Shown one piece after another: positions 8,634 through 15,072 of a DNA stretch of 17,826 nucleotides. The notes under the pieces were generated by a model. The model saw nothing but the letters and a program-made list of their open reading frames with translations. It searched no databases and had not been told where the DNA came from. Origin of the DNA: an uncultured Clostridia bacterium (GTDB taxonomy: Bacteria > Bacillota > Clostridia > UBA1381); assembly GCA_944391255.1 (NCBI GenBank), contig CALXSW010000066.1, positions 1-17,826 of the forward strand, written 5' to 3'. The position numbers and the translations under genes are program-made. Every line of letters starts with the position of its first letter. Positions within the stretch are counted from its first letter, which is position 1.

Positions 8634-8670
8634 AAAAGAACATTGATAAAACATCAATGTTCTTTTTTTT
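8634..8670 (+). terminator. Rho-independent terminator of the MMPL/surface-protein operon
   Basis: A perfect 14-bp stem (AAAAGAACATTGAT, 8634-8647, pairing with 8653-8666) with an AAAAC loop is followed by an eight-base T run (8663-8670). It lies 82 bp after the surface-protein stop. Confidence 0.9.
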
Positions 8671-9179
8671 GAAATAAATATGTGCAGGCTTAAAATTTTC
8701 CTTTCTTTGATTTATAAAATATAAAAATAGCAAAAAATAAATTTATATTTTATGTCCAGTTTATTTTCAGTTTATTTATTTAATTTATAATTCTATTATA
8801 AATTAAAATTTTATCCGTCCGAAGCTTATGTTTACGGGCGAAAATAAGGGAAGACAAGAAAAGATGAAAAAGTCATTAAGGCAATGAAAAACGCTCTGAT
8901 CAGTATTCGCAAGAATGAAAAATTAGAGCATGCCCAGCTTAATTAATGTACATATCTATTTTAACGCTATATAAGAGACTTTAGACACGAATCGTATGAA
9001 GCTGAGTCTTTTTAATAGCTTGCTCCGATTATAACCAAAATTGCTCTTAATAATATAGAAGGCGGCATATTTGCAGGATATATACCTATAAATATGCCGC
9101 CTTCCTACTTTTAACTTAAAAGTGATCTAACAATATATGTAATATTTATTAAATCCAAAACGGTATTATCATTTTCAGT
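8671..9179. other. Gene-poor AT-rich stretch with hairpins and no supported gene
   Basis: The left part is very AT-rich and holds an inverted repeat, AATTTATAAT-TCT-ATTATAAATT (8782-8804). A short frame at 8848-8946 encodes KDEKVIKAMKNALISIRKNE followed by a few more residues. It has protein-like composition but no start signal and no family I recognise, so it may be the tail of a lost gene. A long GC-richer hairpin at 9058-9104 is listed separately. Confidence 0.4.
9058..9104. repeat. Long perfect inverted repeat, possible terminator or small mobile-element relic
   Basis: GAAGGCGGCATATTT (9058-9072) pairs perfectly over 15 bp with 9090-9104, across a 17-nt loop that is itself nearly symmetric (GGATATATACC). 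Only a broken T tract (TACTTTT) follows on the plus strand. No intact gene lies immediately upstream that would need a terminator. Confidence 0.6.
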
Positions 9180-9575
9180 ATGACAGCGAAAGGTATTGAA
9201 AACCCAATAATGCAGACAGTTTCTTTTATCGATCTGCGCAAAATTACTATTCCAAGAATCAGCATTGCCAAGTGCTGCAATGACAGAAATTGTTATCTAT
9301 ATCATTTGACTTTTATGCCGATAAGAAAAGAGTATATGAAGCATGTATTTGTACGCATCAAAGCTGGCTATAGAATATGTCTAAGCGCAAGTTGTAATTA
9401 TGATGTTCCACCGATAATAGTAGGTAACAGGACTTTAACTCCTGTAAGAGCTATAGGCGAGTGTTTAGGTGCCACGGTAAACTGGGATGCCGCAACTCAG
9501 ACCGTGACTATAGACATTCCAGCAAACGTGGAACAAACTATTACTGATGAAATGATATGTGCGTTAAATTTTTAA
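9180..9575 (+). pseudogene. Remnant of a stalk-domain (copper-amine-oxidase-N-like) secreted protein
   Basis: From about 9396 the frame encodes the core of a stalk domain of the Cu_amine_oxidN1 type (DVPPIIVGNRTLTPVRAIGE, then CLGATVNWDAATQTVTI). The strand that normally precedes it (the 'ingk' start of the repeat) is missing. The first 72 residues are Cys/Lys-rich, match nothing I recognise, and lack a signal peptide. There is no ribosome site before the ATG at 9180. After the domain the protein stops within about 20 residues. The simplest reading is a decayed fragment of a surface protein joined to unrelated DNA. Intact relatives of the domain occur nearby in the hydrolase (12315-13598) and the lipoprotein (13999-14955). 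Confidence 0.6.
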
Positions 9576-9602
9576 AATACAACTTTCCGTGCATAAAAAA
9601 TG

Positions 9603-9645
9603 CCGGAGCAGTACCGCCTCGCTTGACACTGCCTGACTGCTCAGG
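9603..9645. repeat. Imperfect inverted repeat
   Basis: CCGGAGCAGT (9603-9612) pairs with ACTGCTCAGG (9636-9645) with one mismatch, over a 23-nt loop. There is no T run, so it is not a convincing terminator. Confidence 0.35.
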
Positions 9646-9698
9646 ATAGATTTAAGCAATATCTTGATTATTTTCAAATACCATACAATGAATAACAC

Positions 9699-9736
9699 AA
9701 TCCCGGAATTAATTTTATTCAATTCCGGGATTTTAT
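9699..9736 (+). terminator. Rho-independent terminator
   Basis: AATCCCGGAATT (9699-9710) pairs perfectly with 9721-9732 across a 10-nt AT loop and is followed by TTATTAT. It ends rightward transcription from the remnant gene. It could also help stop leftward transcripts leaving the nitroreductase, though the T tract on that side is poor. Confidence 0.7.
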
Positions 9737-9833
9737 TATGATGAAATTTATACTATACATTTGGGATACAGCATAACTGCTTTCATGCGGCTTTCAAACT
9801 CAAAGTTTTTTCGCTGTCTGAATAAACCCAATA

Positions 9834-10340
9834 TTATTTGCTATTAAACACAAGCTCGTCTGCTTTTTTGCGCTTGTAATGCATTTCGGACGGTGACGCT
9901 GCCGGATAGCCGGTCGGCATAAATCCTTCTATGACGTAATTATCAGGGATATTGAAAATCTCACGCGCCTTAGGCTCATCAAACGCGCATACCCATGTTG
10001 TGCCAAGTCCGAGAGATTGAGCCATGAGCATCATATGCGTATGTACTATTGACGCGTCTATTATTCCATGATCCACATTATCACTGCGTCTGTGCCACGA
10101 TATTTCTTTATCGTAGCATATAAGAAAATTAAGCGGTGCGTTAAATCCGAATCTTGTGCATTCATCTACTTTTTTTAACTCTTCTCCGCGTAGTATCATT
10201 ATTCTCTGCGGCTGTTTGTTTACAGCTGTAGGCGCTAATGACGCCGCTTCCATTATGAGATCGATCTTTTCCTGTTCAACCTCCTTGTCCTCAAAACCTC
10301 TGCATGAATATCTTTCTTTCATCAATTCAAGCAATTCCAT
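9834..10340 (-). CDS. Nitroreductase-family FMN oxidoreductase
   Basis: 168 residues, the compact length of single-domain nitroreductases. FMN-binding features are visible: RYSCRGF (10-16) at the N-terminus, the APTAVNKQPQRI segment (36-47), and GLGTTWVCAF in the second half. These cytosolic homodimers use NAD(P)H to reduce nitro-compounds, quinones or other small acceptors; the true substrate is unknown. GGAG lies about 10 bp before the ATG. The gene starts 15 bp after the sirtuin stop on the same strand, so the two form an operon. The pairing links an NAD-consuming deacylase with a nicotinamide-dependent reductase, but no functional tie is proven. Confidence 0.9.
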   Translation of the reverse strand: MELLELMKERYSCRGFEDKEVEQEKIDLIMEAASLAPTAVNKQPQRIMILRGEELKKVDECTRFGFNAPLNFLICYDKEISWHRRSDNVDHGIIDASIVHTHMMLMAQSLGLGTTWVCAFDEPKAREIFNIPDNYVIEGFMPTGYPAASPSEMHYKRKKADELVFNSK

Positions 10341-10355
10341 TATGTATCACTCCAT

Positions 10356-11051
10356 TCATATTTTAATTTTTTTAAGCACGTTTTCTATTCTATCATGAAT
10401 AACCAGATCAGCCTTATTATCAAACTCAGTCGGAGTTTCATTTATTACGATAAGCTGACTGTGCATATAGCTATCCACTAAATCTGCAGCAGGATATACG
10501 TTAAGCGATGTTCCGCCTATTATAAGCGTTTGCGACGCCATAACAAAAGCGTTTGCCATACGAAGCATATACTCGTTCAAAGGCTCGCCGTAAAGCACCA
10601 CATCTGGTTTTACGATCCCGCCGCATTCACAGCGCGGTATGCCATTAGAATTTAGTATATGATCGGCGCCATACATTTTCCCGCACTCTGTGCAATAGTT
10701 ATAATTCACATTCCCATGCAGCTCGTAAACTACATTACTACCAGCTTTTCTGTGCAGACCATCAATATTCTGAGTTATAACCGCTTTGAGCTTGCCCTTT
10801 TTTTCGAGAGCAGCAAGAACATAATGCGCTGTGTTTGGCTTAGCGTTCGGAAAAAGAAGATTCTTTTTATAAAAATCAAAGAAATCCTCGGTATTTTCTT
10901 CAAAAAACCTGCGTGACAATATCTCCTCCGCCTTTTTTCCGCCTATCCCTGATCTGCTTCTGAAGTCAGGTATACCGCTGGCGGTAGAAACTCCGGCTCC
11001 GCCGAAAAAAACTATATGCTGCGATCTATCGATTATATCCTGCAAATCCAT
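10356..11051 (-). CDS. SIR2-family NAD-dependent protein deacylase (sirtuin)
   Basis: 231 residues, typical of bacterial CobB/SrtN-type sirtuins. The NAD-binding GAGVSTASGIPDFR (18-31), the TQNIDGLH motif (93-100), the catalytic His of ELHGNV (His112) and the GTSLNVYP segment (180-187) are all present. Zinc ligands are Cys120, Cys123, Cys141 and Cys143 (CTEC...CEC). It should remove acetyl or other acyl groups from lysines, releasing nicotinamide and O-acyl-ADP-ribose. The start follows AGAGGAG with 8 bp spacing. A strong promoter sits at 11096-11123 and an inverted repeat near the expected transcription start could be an operator. The nitroreductase follows in the same transcript. Confidence 0.95.
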   Translation of the reverse strand: MDLQDIIDRSQHIVFFGGAGVSTASGIPDFRSRSGIGGKKAEEILSRRFFEENTEDFFDFYKKNLLFPNAKPNTAHYVLAALEKKGKLKAVITQNIDGLHRKAGSNVVYELHGNVNYNYCTECGKMYGADHILNSNGIPRCECGGIVKPDVVLYGEPLNEYMLRMANAFVMASQTLIIGGTSLNVYPAADLVDSYMHSQLIVINETPTEFDNKADLVIHDRIENVLKKIKI

Positions 11052-11076
11052 TGTCGTAACTCCTCTAAACTCACAA

Positions 11077-11095
11077 TAAATAAGCCGTTTATTTA
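11077..11095. promoter_or_regulatory. Inverted repeat at the sirtuin transcription start, possible operator
   Basis: TAAATAA-N5-TTATTTA (11077-11095) abuts the -10 box at 11096. Its position is right for a repressor site, but the AT-only arms make a chance match plausible. Confidence 0.3.
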
Positions 11096-11123
11096 ATTAT
11101 ACTATCTATATCTTATTTGTCAA
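11096..11123 (-). promoter_or_regulatory. Predicted promoter of the sirtuin-nitroreductase operon
   Basis: On the minus strand, a perfect TTGACA (11118-11123) and a perfect TATAAT (11096-11101) are separated by 16 bp, about 45 bp upstream of the sirtuin start codon. Confidence 0.7.
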
Positions 11124-11279
11124 TACAAAAATTGGTGTAAAGCATATAAATATAATATGAATTTATTTTGAAATTGGAAATAAAAAAAAGAGGACATCCC
11201 GAATCGTGCAGAATGCGTATCAAGGCTTTTCAGTCGCCTCCTGAGATCGTCATTGATTTTATTATGTAATCTTTCTTTT
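11124..11279. other. Spacer between the divergent sirtuin and LysR transcription units
   Basis: The stretch holds one short coding-like frame (11156-11269, containing KKRGHPESCRMRIKAF) with no start codon or ribosome site and no recognised family. It may be a fragment of a lost gene or chance. I see no RNA gene or mobile-element end here. Confidence 0.3.
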
Positions 11280-11316
11280 AAAATGTTTAATACTTATATA
11301 TAATACTATTCTATAC
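11280..11316 (+). repeat. 37-bp LysR-linked element, copy 1 (upstream of the LysR promoter)
   Basis: This segment matches 13747-13783 at 33 of 37 positions by eye (shared blocks TAATACTTATA, AATA and TATTCTATAC). It ends immediately before the -35 box of the LysR gene and contains a loose dyad (ATACTTATA...TACTAT), as expected for a LysR-type regulator site. Confidence 0.75.
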
Positions 11317-11345
11317 TTGACAGGCATAGTTATACATGTTACAAT
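11317..11345 (+). promoter_or_regulatory. Predicted promoter of the LysR gene
   Basis: A perfect TTGACA (11317-11322) and TACAAT (11340-11345) are 17 bp apart, 36 bp before the start codon and directly next to the 37-bp element. Confidence 0.75.
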
Positions 11346-11380
11346 ATTATTAGATAAAACGCCAAAAAGTAGGTGAATAT

Positions 11381-12262
11381 ATGGAAATCAGAGTATTAAA
11401 ATATTTTCTTGCTGTTGCGAGAGAGGAGAATATTTCAGCTGCTGCGGAAAGTCTGCATGTAACACAGCCAACATTATCAAGGCAGCTAATGGATTTGGAA
11501 GACGAGCTTGGAAAGACTCTGTTCACACGAGGGAACAGGCGTATTGTGCTTACTGAGGAGGGCATGATTTTAAGAAAACGAGCCGAGGAAATTATAAGTC
11601 TTGTCGATAAAACAGAATCTGAAATTATGAAATCCAATGATAATATTAGCGGTGATGTATATATTGGCAGTGGAGAAACAGAAGGTATCAGATTGATCGC
11701 GCAGACAGCCAAACAACTCAATGACGAAGGATATAATATCCGATATCATATGTTTAGCGGAAATTCTATTGATATTTCCGAAAAAATCGACAAAGGATTA
11801 CTTGATTTCGGTATTTTTGTCGAAGGCTCAAATTTACAAAAATACAATACTATACGACTGCCATATACAGACACATGGGGAGTGCTCATGCGAAAGGACA
11901 GTCCTCTTGCGCAAAAAGAGGAAATTTGTCCCGATGATTTATTGGAAGTTCCTCTTATCACGTCACAGCAATCCGATACAAACAATGAACTTTCAAGCTG
12001 GCTTAAGCGTGATAAATCGCAGCTTAACATTGCAGCCACATATAACCTTTTATATAATGCTTCTCTTATGGTTGAGGAAGGCATAGGGTATGCGCTGTGT
12101 ATAGACAAACTGATTAAAATAACGGATGACGGACCTTTATGTTTCCGTCCTTTAAAACCAAAACGCACCGCAAGACTGGATATTGTCTGGAAACGATATC
12201 AGGTGTTTTCAAAAGCGGCTGAATTGTTCTTGAAAAAGCTGCAAGAAAATTTTTCGGAATAG
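11381..12262 (+). CDS. LysR-family transcriptional regulator
   Basis: 293 residues, standard LysR length. An N-terminal winged helix-turn-helix (1-60; ISAAAESLHVTQPTLSRQL) is followed by a linker helix and a periplasmic-binding-protein-like effector domain (about 90-290). The ATG follows AGGTG. Its promoter and that of the convergent hydrolase gene share a near-identical 37-bp element, so the protein probably regulates both itself and the hydrolase. LysR proteins usually activate transcription when a small molecule binds the effector domain; the ligand here is unknown. The gene converges on the hydrolase with a shared bidirectional terminator. Confidence 0.93.
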   Translation: MEIRVLKYFLAVAREENISAAAESLHVTQPTLSRQLMDLEDELGKTLFTRGNRRIVLTEEGMILRKRAEEIISLVDKTESEIMKSNDNISGDVYIGSGETEGIRLIAQTAKQLNDEGYNIRYHMFSGNSIDISEKIDKGLLDFGIFVEGSNLQKYNTIRLPYTDTWGVLMRKDSPLAQKEEICPDDLLEVPLITSQQSDTNNELSSWLKRDKSQLNIAATYNLLYNASLMVEEGIGYALCIDKLIKITDDGPLCFRPLKPKRTARLDIVWKRYQVFSKAAELFLKKLQENFSE

Positions 12263-12272
12263 TATATTCTAA

Positions 12273-12308
12273 AAAACAGTGCCGGTACATATATACCGAC
12301 ACTGTTTT
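12273..12308. terminator. Bidirectional terminator between the LysR and hydrolase genes
   Basis: AAAACAGTGCCGGTA (12273-12287) pairs with 12294-12308 over 15 bp with one C/A mismatch and a 6-nt loop. A-rich and T-rich flanks on the two sides let it work for both converging genes. Confidence 0.85.
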
Positions 12309-12314
12309 CATTTA

Positions 12315-13598
12315 TTAAAAGGCTTCATTGAAGAATGACTCTAACTTGTCAAAAGGAATAATATCCATTTGATCATACAAGTCTGTGTGCGATGCACCCG
12401 GAATTATCATCAGTTCTTTGTTATCACCTTCAAGAAGTTCATATGCATCCTGGCTGTACATCAAAGAATGTGCCTCTTCTCCGTGGACAAGTAAAACAGC
12501 GCTTCTTATTTCAGGAACATACTCAAATAAGCGCATATTCATAAGCGAGCCGGAAGCAGTAGCTGCCCATCCATTATTTGAGTTAAGCGAACGAGGATGA
12601 TAGCCTCTCTCTGTTTTGTAATATGCGACATAGTCTTTTAAAAACTGTGTTGCATCCTCGGGAGCTTCTTCAGGAAGTCCTCCGCCCAATGTGTATTTTC
12701 CGTTTCTGTAATCTTCCGTTCTTTGGTTGTTATAATTAACACGCGCTTGATATCTTCCTTCTTCATCTACTGAATCAAAATATCCAAGTGCTGTGTTCCT
12801 GCTCATATCGTACATCGTCATAGCGGCAGTAGCTTTAATTCTTGTATCAAGTGCCGCCGTCTGAAGCGCCATACCGCCCCATCCACATATTCCGATAATA
12901 CCTATTTTTTCAGGATCTACGTTATCCTGTACGGAAAGAAAGTCGATCGCTGCCTGATAGTCTTCCACATTTATATCAGGCGAATTGAAATATCTCGGAT
13001 ATCCACCGCTTTCTCCCGTATATGACGGATCAAATGCGATCGCTAAAAAACCTCTCTTTGCCATTTCCTGAGCATAAAGCCCCGAACTTTGCTCCTTTAC
13101 AGCTCCAAACGGTCCGCAAACCGCAATTGCTGGAAGCTTACCTGTATATTCTTTCGGCTCATAAAGATCAGCTGCTAAAGTCGTGCCAAAATGATTTGCA
13201 AAAGTTACTTTTCTATGATTTACTTCATCGCTTAGCGGAAATACCTTATCCCATTCATCTGTAAGAGCAAGCGGCTCTAAAATAATATCTGTGCCTCCTG
13301 TTGGTGTATTATCAGCGGCTGTGCTTGTAATGTCAACTCGTCCCGCTTCACCGTCCCACGCAACGCTGTTACCGTTTGCTTCAGAAATTGCTCTTGCCGG
13401 CAAATATGTTGTTCCGTCATAAACAAATGCGTCAACATCATTTCCGTTTACATCTTTCATTTCAAGTTCTTTACCGTTCATAAATACTGATACTCCTCCC
13501 GTTACATCAATTGTTCTTTGAACTCCAAAAGCCGCAGCAGCTATTGAGCCTGCTATTACTGATATTGCTGCTATTGACGCGATTATTCTTTTTTTCAT
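12315..13598 (-). CDS. Secreted alpha/beta hydrolase with N-terminal stalk domain
   Basis: 427 residues from the chosen start. A signal peptide (about 1-25) is followed by a stalk domain of the copper-amine-oxidase-N type (about 37-92; VFMNGKELEM, DGTTYLPARAISEANG, VAWDGEAGRVDI). The rest (about 115-427) is an alpha/beta hydrolase of the dienelactone-hydrolase/YcjY-like type. The nucleophile elbow is GICGWGG with Cys238 where many hydrolases have Ser. HGEEAHS (about 373-379) and GASH (His404) supply likely acid and base residues. A longer frame begins at 13616, but AAAGGA is correctly spaced only for the ATG at 13598. The substrate is unknown; an ester of a plant or dietary compound is one guess. 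The gene is likely LysR-controlled through the element at 13747-13783. Confidence 0.9.
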   Translation of the reverse strand: MKKRIIASIAAISVIAGSIAAAAFGVQRTIDVTGGVSVFMNGKELEMKDVNGNDVDAFVYDGTTYLPARAISEANGNSVAWDGEAGRVDITSTAADNTPTGGTDIILEPLALTDEWDKVFPLSDEVNHRKVTFANHFGTTLAADLYEPKEYTGKLPAIAVCGPFGAVKEQSSGLYAQEMAKRGFLAIAFDPSYTGESGGYPRYFNSPDINVEDYQAAIDFLSVQDNVDPEKIGIIGICGWGGMALQTAALDTRIKATAAMTMYDMSRNTALGYFDSVDEEGRYQARVNYNNQRTEDYRNGKYTLGGGLPEEAPEDATQFLKDYVAYYKTERGYHPRSLNSNNGWAATASGSLMNMRLFEYVPEIRSAVLLVHGEEAHSLMYSQDAYELLEGDNKELMIIPGASHTDLYDQMDIIPFDKLESFFNEAF

Positions 13599-13727
13599 TT
13601 TGATCCGTCCTTTCATTAAATTAATCAGTGTTAAGTCAAATATTTAAGTAGTATCATTAATATCTAATGCACATACACATCCTTTCTAATTTATATTATT
13701 TTTGTTATGTTCTTTCTGCTTGATCAT

Positions 13728-13756
13728 AGTATAACATACAACCCTAAAAATGTCTA
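13728..13756 (-). promoter_or_regulatory. Predicted promoter of the hydrolase gene
   Basis: On the minus strand, TAGACA (13751-13756) and TATACT (13728-13733) are separated by 17 bp. The -35 lies inside the 37-bp element, the usual place for a LysR protein to touch RNA polymerase. Confidence 0.6.
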
Positions 13757-13783
13757 ATACTTATAGACAATAGTATTCTATAC
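13747..13783 (-). repeat. 37-bp LysR-linked element, copy 2 (hydrolase promoter)
   Basis: The partner of 11280-11316, with four differences in 37 bases. This copy has a cleaner dyad, ATACT-N10-AGTAT (13757-13776). It overlaps the -35 of the hydrolase promoter and lies about 155 bp upstream of the divergent lipoprotein promoter. Confidence 0.75.
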
Positions 13784-13938
13784 AAAATAAGCATACTAAC
13801 TATATACTTCATCAAAGTTTTCCCCATATTTTAATGTCAGAAAAAACATTTCAGCGGTCAAAGGTATTGTTTAGATTAGCTATTCTTCTAAAATGTTTAT
13901 ATTCATTTTAAGCATACAAATATATAAAATATAGGTAT

Positions 13939-13967
13939 TGGACATTTGATACAACGAGTGGTATAAT
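13939..13967 (+). promoter_or_regulatory. Predicted promoter of the lipoprotein gene
   Basis: TGGACA (13939-13944) and TATAAT (13962-13967) are 17 bp apart; an overlapping TTGGAC gives 18 bp. It lies 31 bp upstream of the start codon. Confidence 0.6.
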
Positions 13968-13998
13968 TGAAATATAAAAAGAGAGGAATGAATGTATT

Positions 13999-14955
13999 AT
14001 GAAAAAACTATTCATATTTTTTCTTGCTTTTGCGCTTACTGCATTATCCTCAACGGGATGCAGCGCACAGAATATACAAGAGAATACAGAAGATATTAAA
14101 ATTATTTTGACAATAAATAAGCCGACCATGATCGTAAATGATGAAGAAAGAAGTATTGATAATGATGGAACAGTTCCGATCATCGTCAACGACAGGACGC
14201 TTCTCCCCGTTAGAGCTGTAGTTGAAACTATGGGCGGAAAAGTAGAATGGAACGGAGATTCACGTACCGTTACTCTTACAAAAAACGAAGATACGATAGA
14301 ACTTACGATCGACTCCGAAATTGCCCTTTTAAACGGTGAAGAAAAATATCTTGATACTGCTCCAACCATTATCAATGACAGAACAATGCTCCCTATTAGG
14401 CTTATCGCGGAAAGTTTTGGCTTTAATGTGGAATGGTATGAACAAACACAAGAAATAACCATTTCACAATCTTCATCAGACGAACCAAATACACCTGATT
14501 TGGAACAGACATCAACGTCAACTGATATGCCTGCATCCGACGAAAATTTGACAGAGGAAAATAATATGGAAAATACATTTTTTATTACGATCGGAGATAA
14601 AACGCTTACAGCAACCCTGTCGGATACCGTTGGTGCCGCTGCACTGAAGGATATGCTTTTAGAAGAACAAATTACGATCGATATGCGTGATTACGGCGGT
14701 TTTGAAAAGGTCGGAGCTCTTGGGCAAAATCTACCTGCCAACGATACACAGACGACAACTCAAGCCGGCGATATCGTACTCTATCAAGGCAACCAGATCG
14801 TCATTTTCTACGGCTCAAATTCCTGGAGTTATACACGCCTTGGGAACATTAATAACATCACACAGGCAGAATTAAAAGAAATTCTCGGCAACGGATCAGT
14901 TACTATAACTCTTTCAATTGATCAAAATAGTGACAACGAAAAAGGAAGTGAATAA
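13999..14955 (+). CDS. Lipoprotein with stalk domain pair and C-terminal cyclophilin-like domain
   Basis: 318 residues. A lipoprotein-type signal peptide ends at Cys21 (LSSTGC; Ser at -3 is not ideal). Residues about 35-156 form a double stalk domain (VNDRTLLPVRAVVETMGGKV, then INDRTMLPIRLIAESFGFNV). A Thr/Ser/Glu-rich linker (157-192) follows. Residues about 193-308 are a cyclophilin-like domain of the bacterial type found beside flavodoxins and hydrolases (TIGDKTLTATL, TIDMRDYGGFEKVG, GDIVLYQGNQIVIFY). The family's role is not settled and isomerase activity should not be assumed. AGAGGA precedes the ATG by 11 bp. The gene's end overlaps the start of a flavodoxin-like stump, so it was once coupled to a redox protein. 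It is divergent from the LysR-linked hydrolase. Confidence 0.88.
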   Translation: MKKLFIFFLAFALTALSSTGCSAQNIQENTEDIKIILTINKPTMIVNDEERSIDNDGTVPIIVNDRTLLPVRAVVETMGGKVEWNGDSRTVTLTKNEDTIELTIDSEIALLNGEEKYLDTAPTIINDRTMLPIRLIAESFGFNVEWYEQTQEITISQSSSDEPNTPDLEQTSTSTDMPASDENLTEENNMENTFFITIGDKTLTATLSDTVGAAALKDMLLEEQITIDMRDYGGFEKVGALGQNLPANDTQTTTQAGDIVLYQGNQIVIFYGSNSWSYTRLGNINNITQAELKEILGNGSVTITLSIDQNSDNEKGSE

Positions 14956-15037
14956 TATATTGATTATTTCAGCAAGTCTTCGTAAAAGAGGAAATCCCAA
15001 AACTCTTGTGACGATATTATACAAAGAAAAGAATTAA
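14948..15037 (+). pseudogene. Stump of a flavodoxin/NADPH-dependent FMN reductase-type gene
   Basis: A 29-codon frame begins with GTG at 14948, overlapping the lipoprotein stop by 8 bp, with AAAGGAAG nearby. It reads NNILIISASLRKRGNPKTL, a clear match to the first strand and phosphate-binding loop of flavodoxin-fold NAD(P)H:FMN oxidoreductases ('kiLIisaSlRk.gNs.tL'). The match ends there, and nine unrelated codons lead to a stop at 15037. At least 130 residues of the usual protein are missing, including the flavin-binding loops, so this is an internal-deletion relic. Cyclophilin-like and flavodoxin genes are often neighbours, which supports the identification. Confidence 0.7.
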
Positions 15038-15072
15038 AGTCTGTGACATAAATTTTATTAGGAGATATAGAA

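Larger units (their letters stand above)
13599..13998. other. Divergent control region between the hydrolase and the cyclophilin-like lipoprotein
   Basis: It holds the leftward hydrolase promoter (13728-13756), the second copy of the 37-bp LysR-linked element (13747-13783), and the rightward promoter of the lipoprotein (13939-13967). The hydrolase leader is long, about 120 nt, and AT-rich. I found no riboswitch-like structure in it. Confidence 0.5.

Noticed and set aside
8848..8946. Short coding-like frame (KDEKVIKAMKNALISIRKNE...)
   Set aside because: No start codon in context, no ribosome site and no recognisable family. It is mentioned only as a possible relic in the spacer entry.
11156..11269. 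Open frame containing RGHPESCRMRIKAFQSPPEI
   Set aside because: It looked like a possible transposase scrap, but I could not match it to any family, and it has no start signal.
13599..13616. Hydrolase start at 13616 (MKGRIK extension)
   Set aside because: No ribosome site precedes it. AAAGGA inside those codons is correctly spaced for the ATG at 13598, which also gives a cleaner signal peptide.
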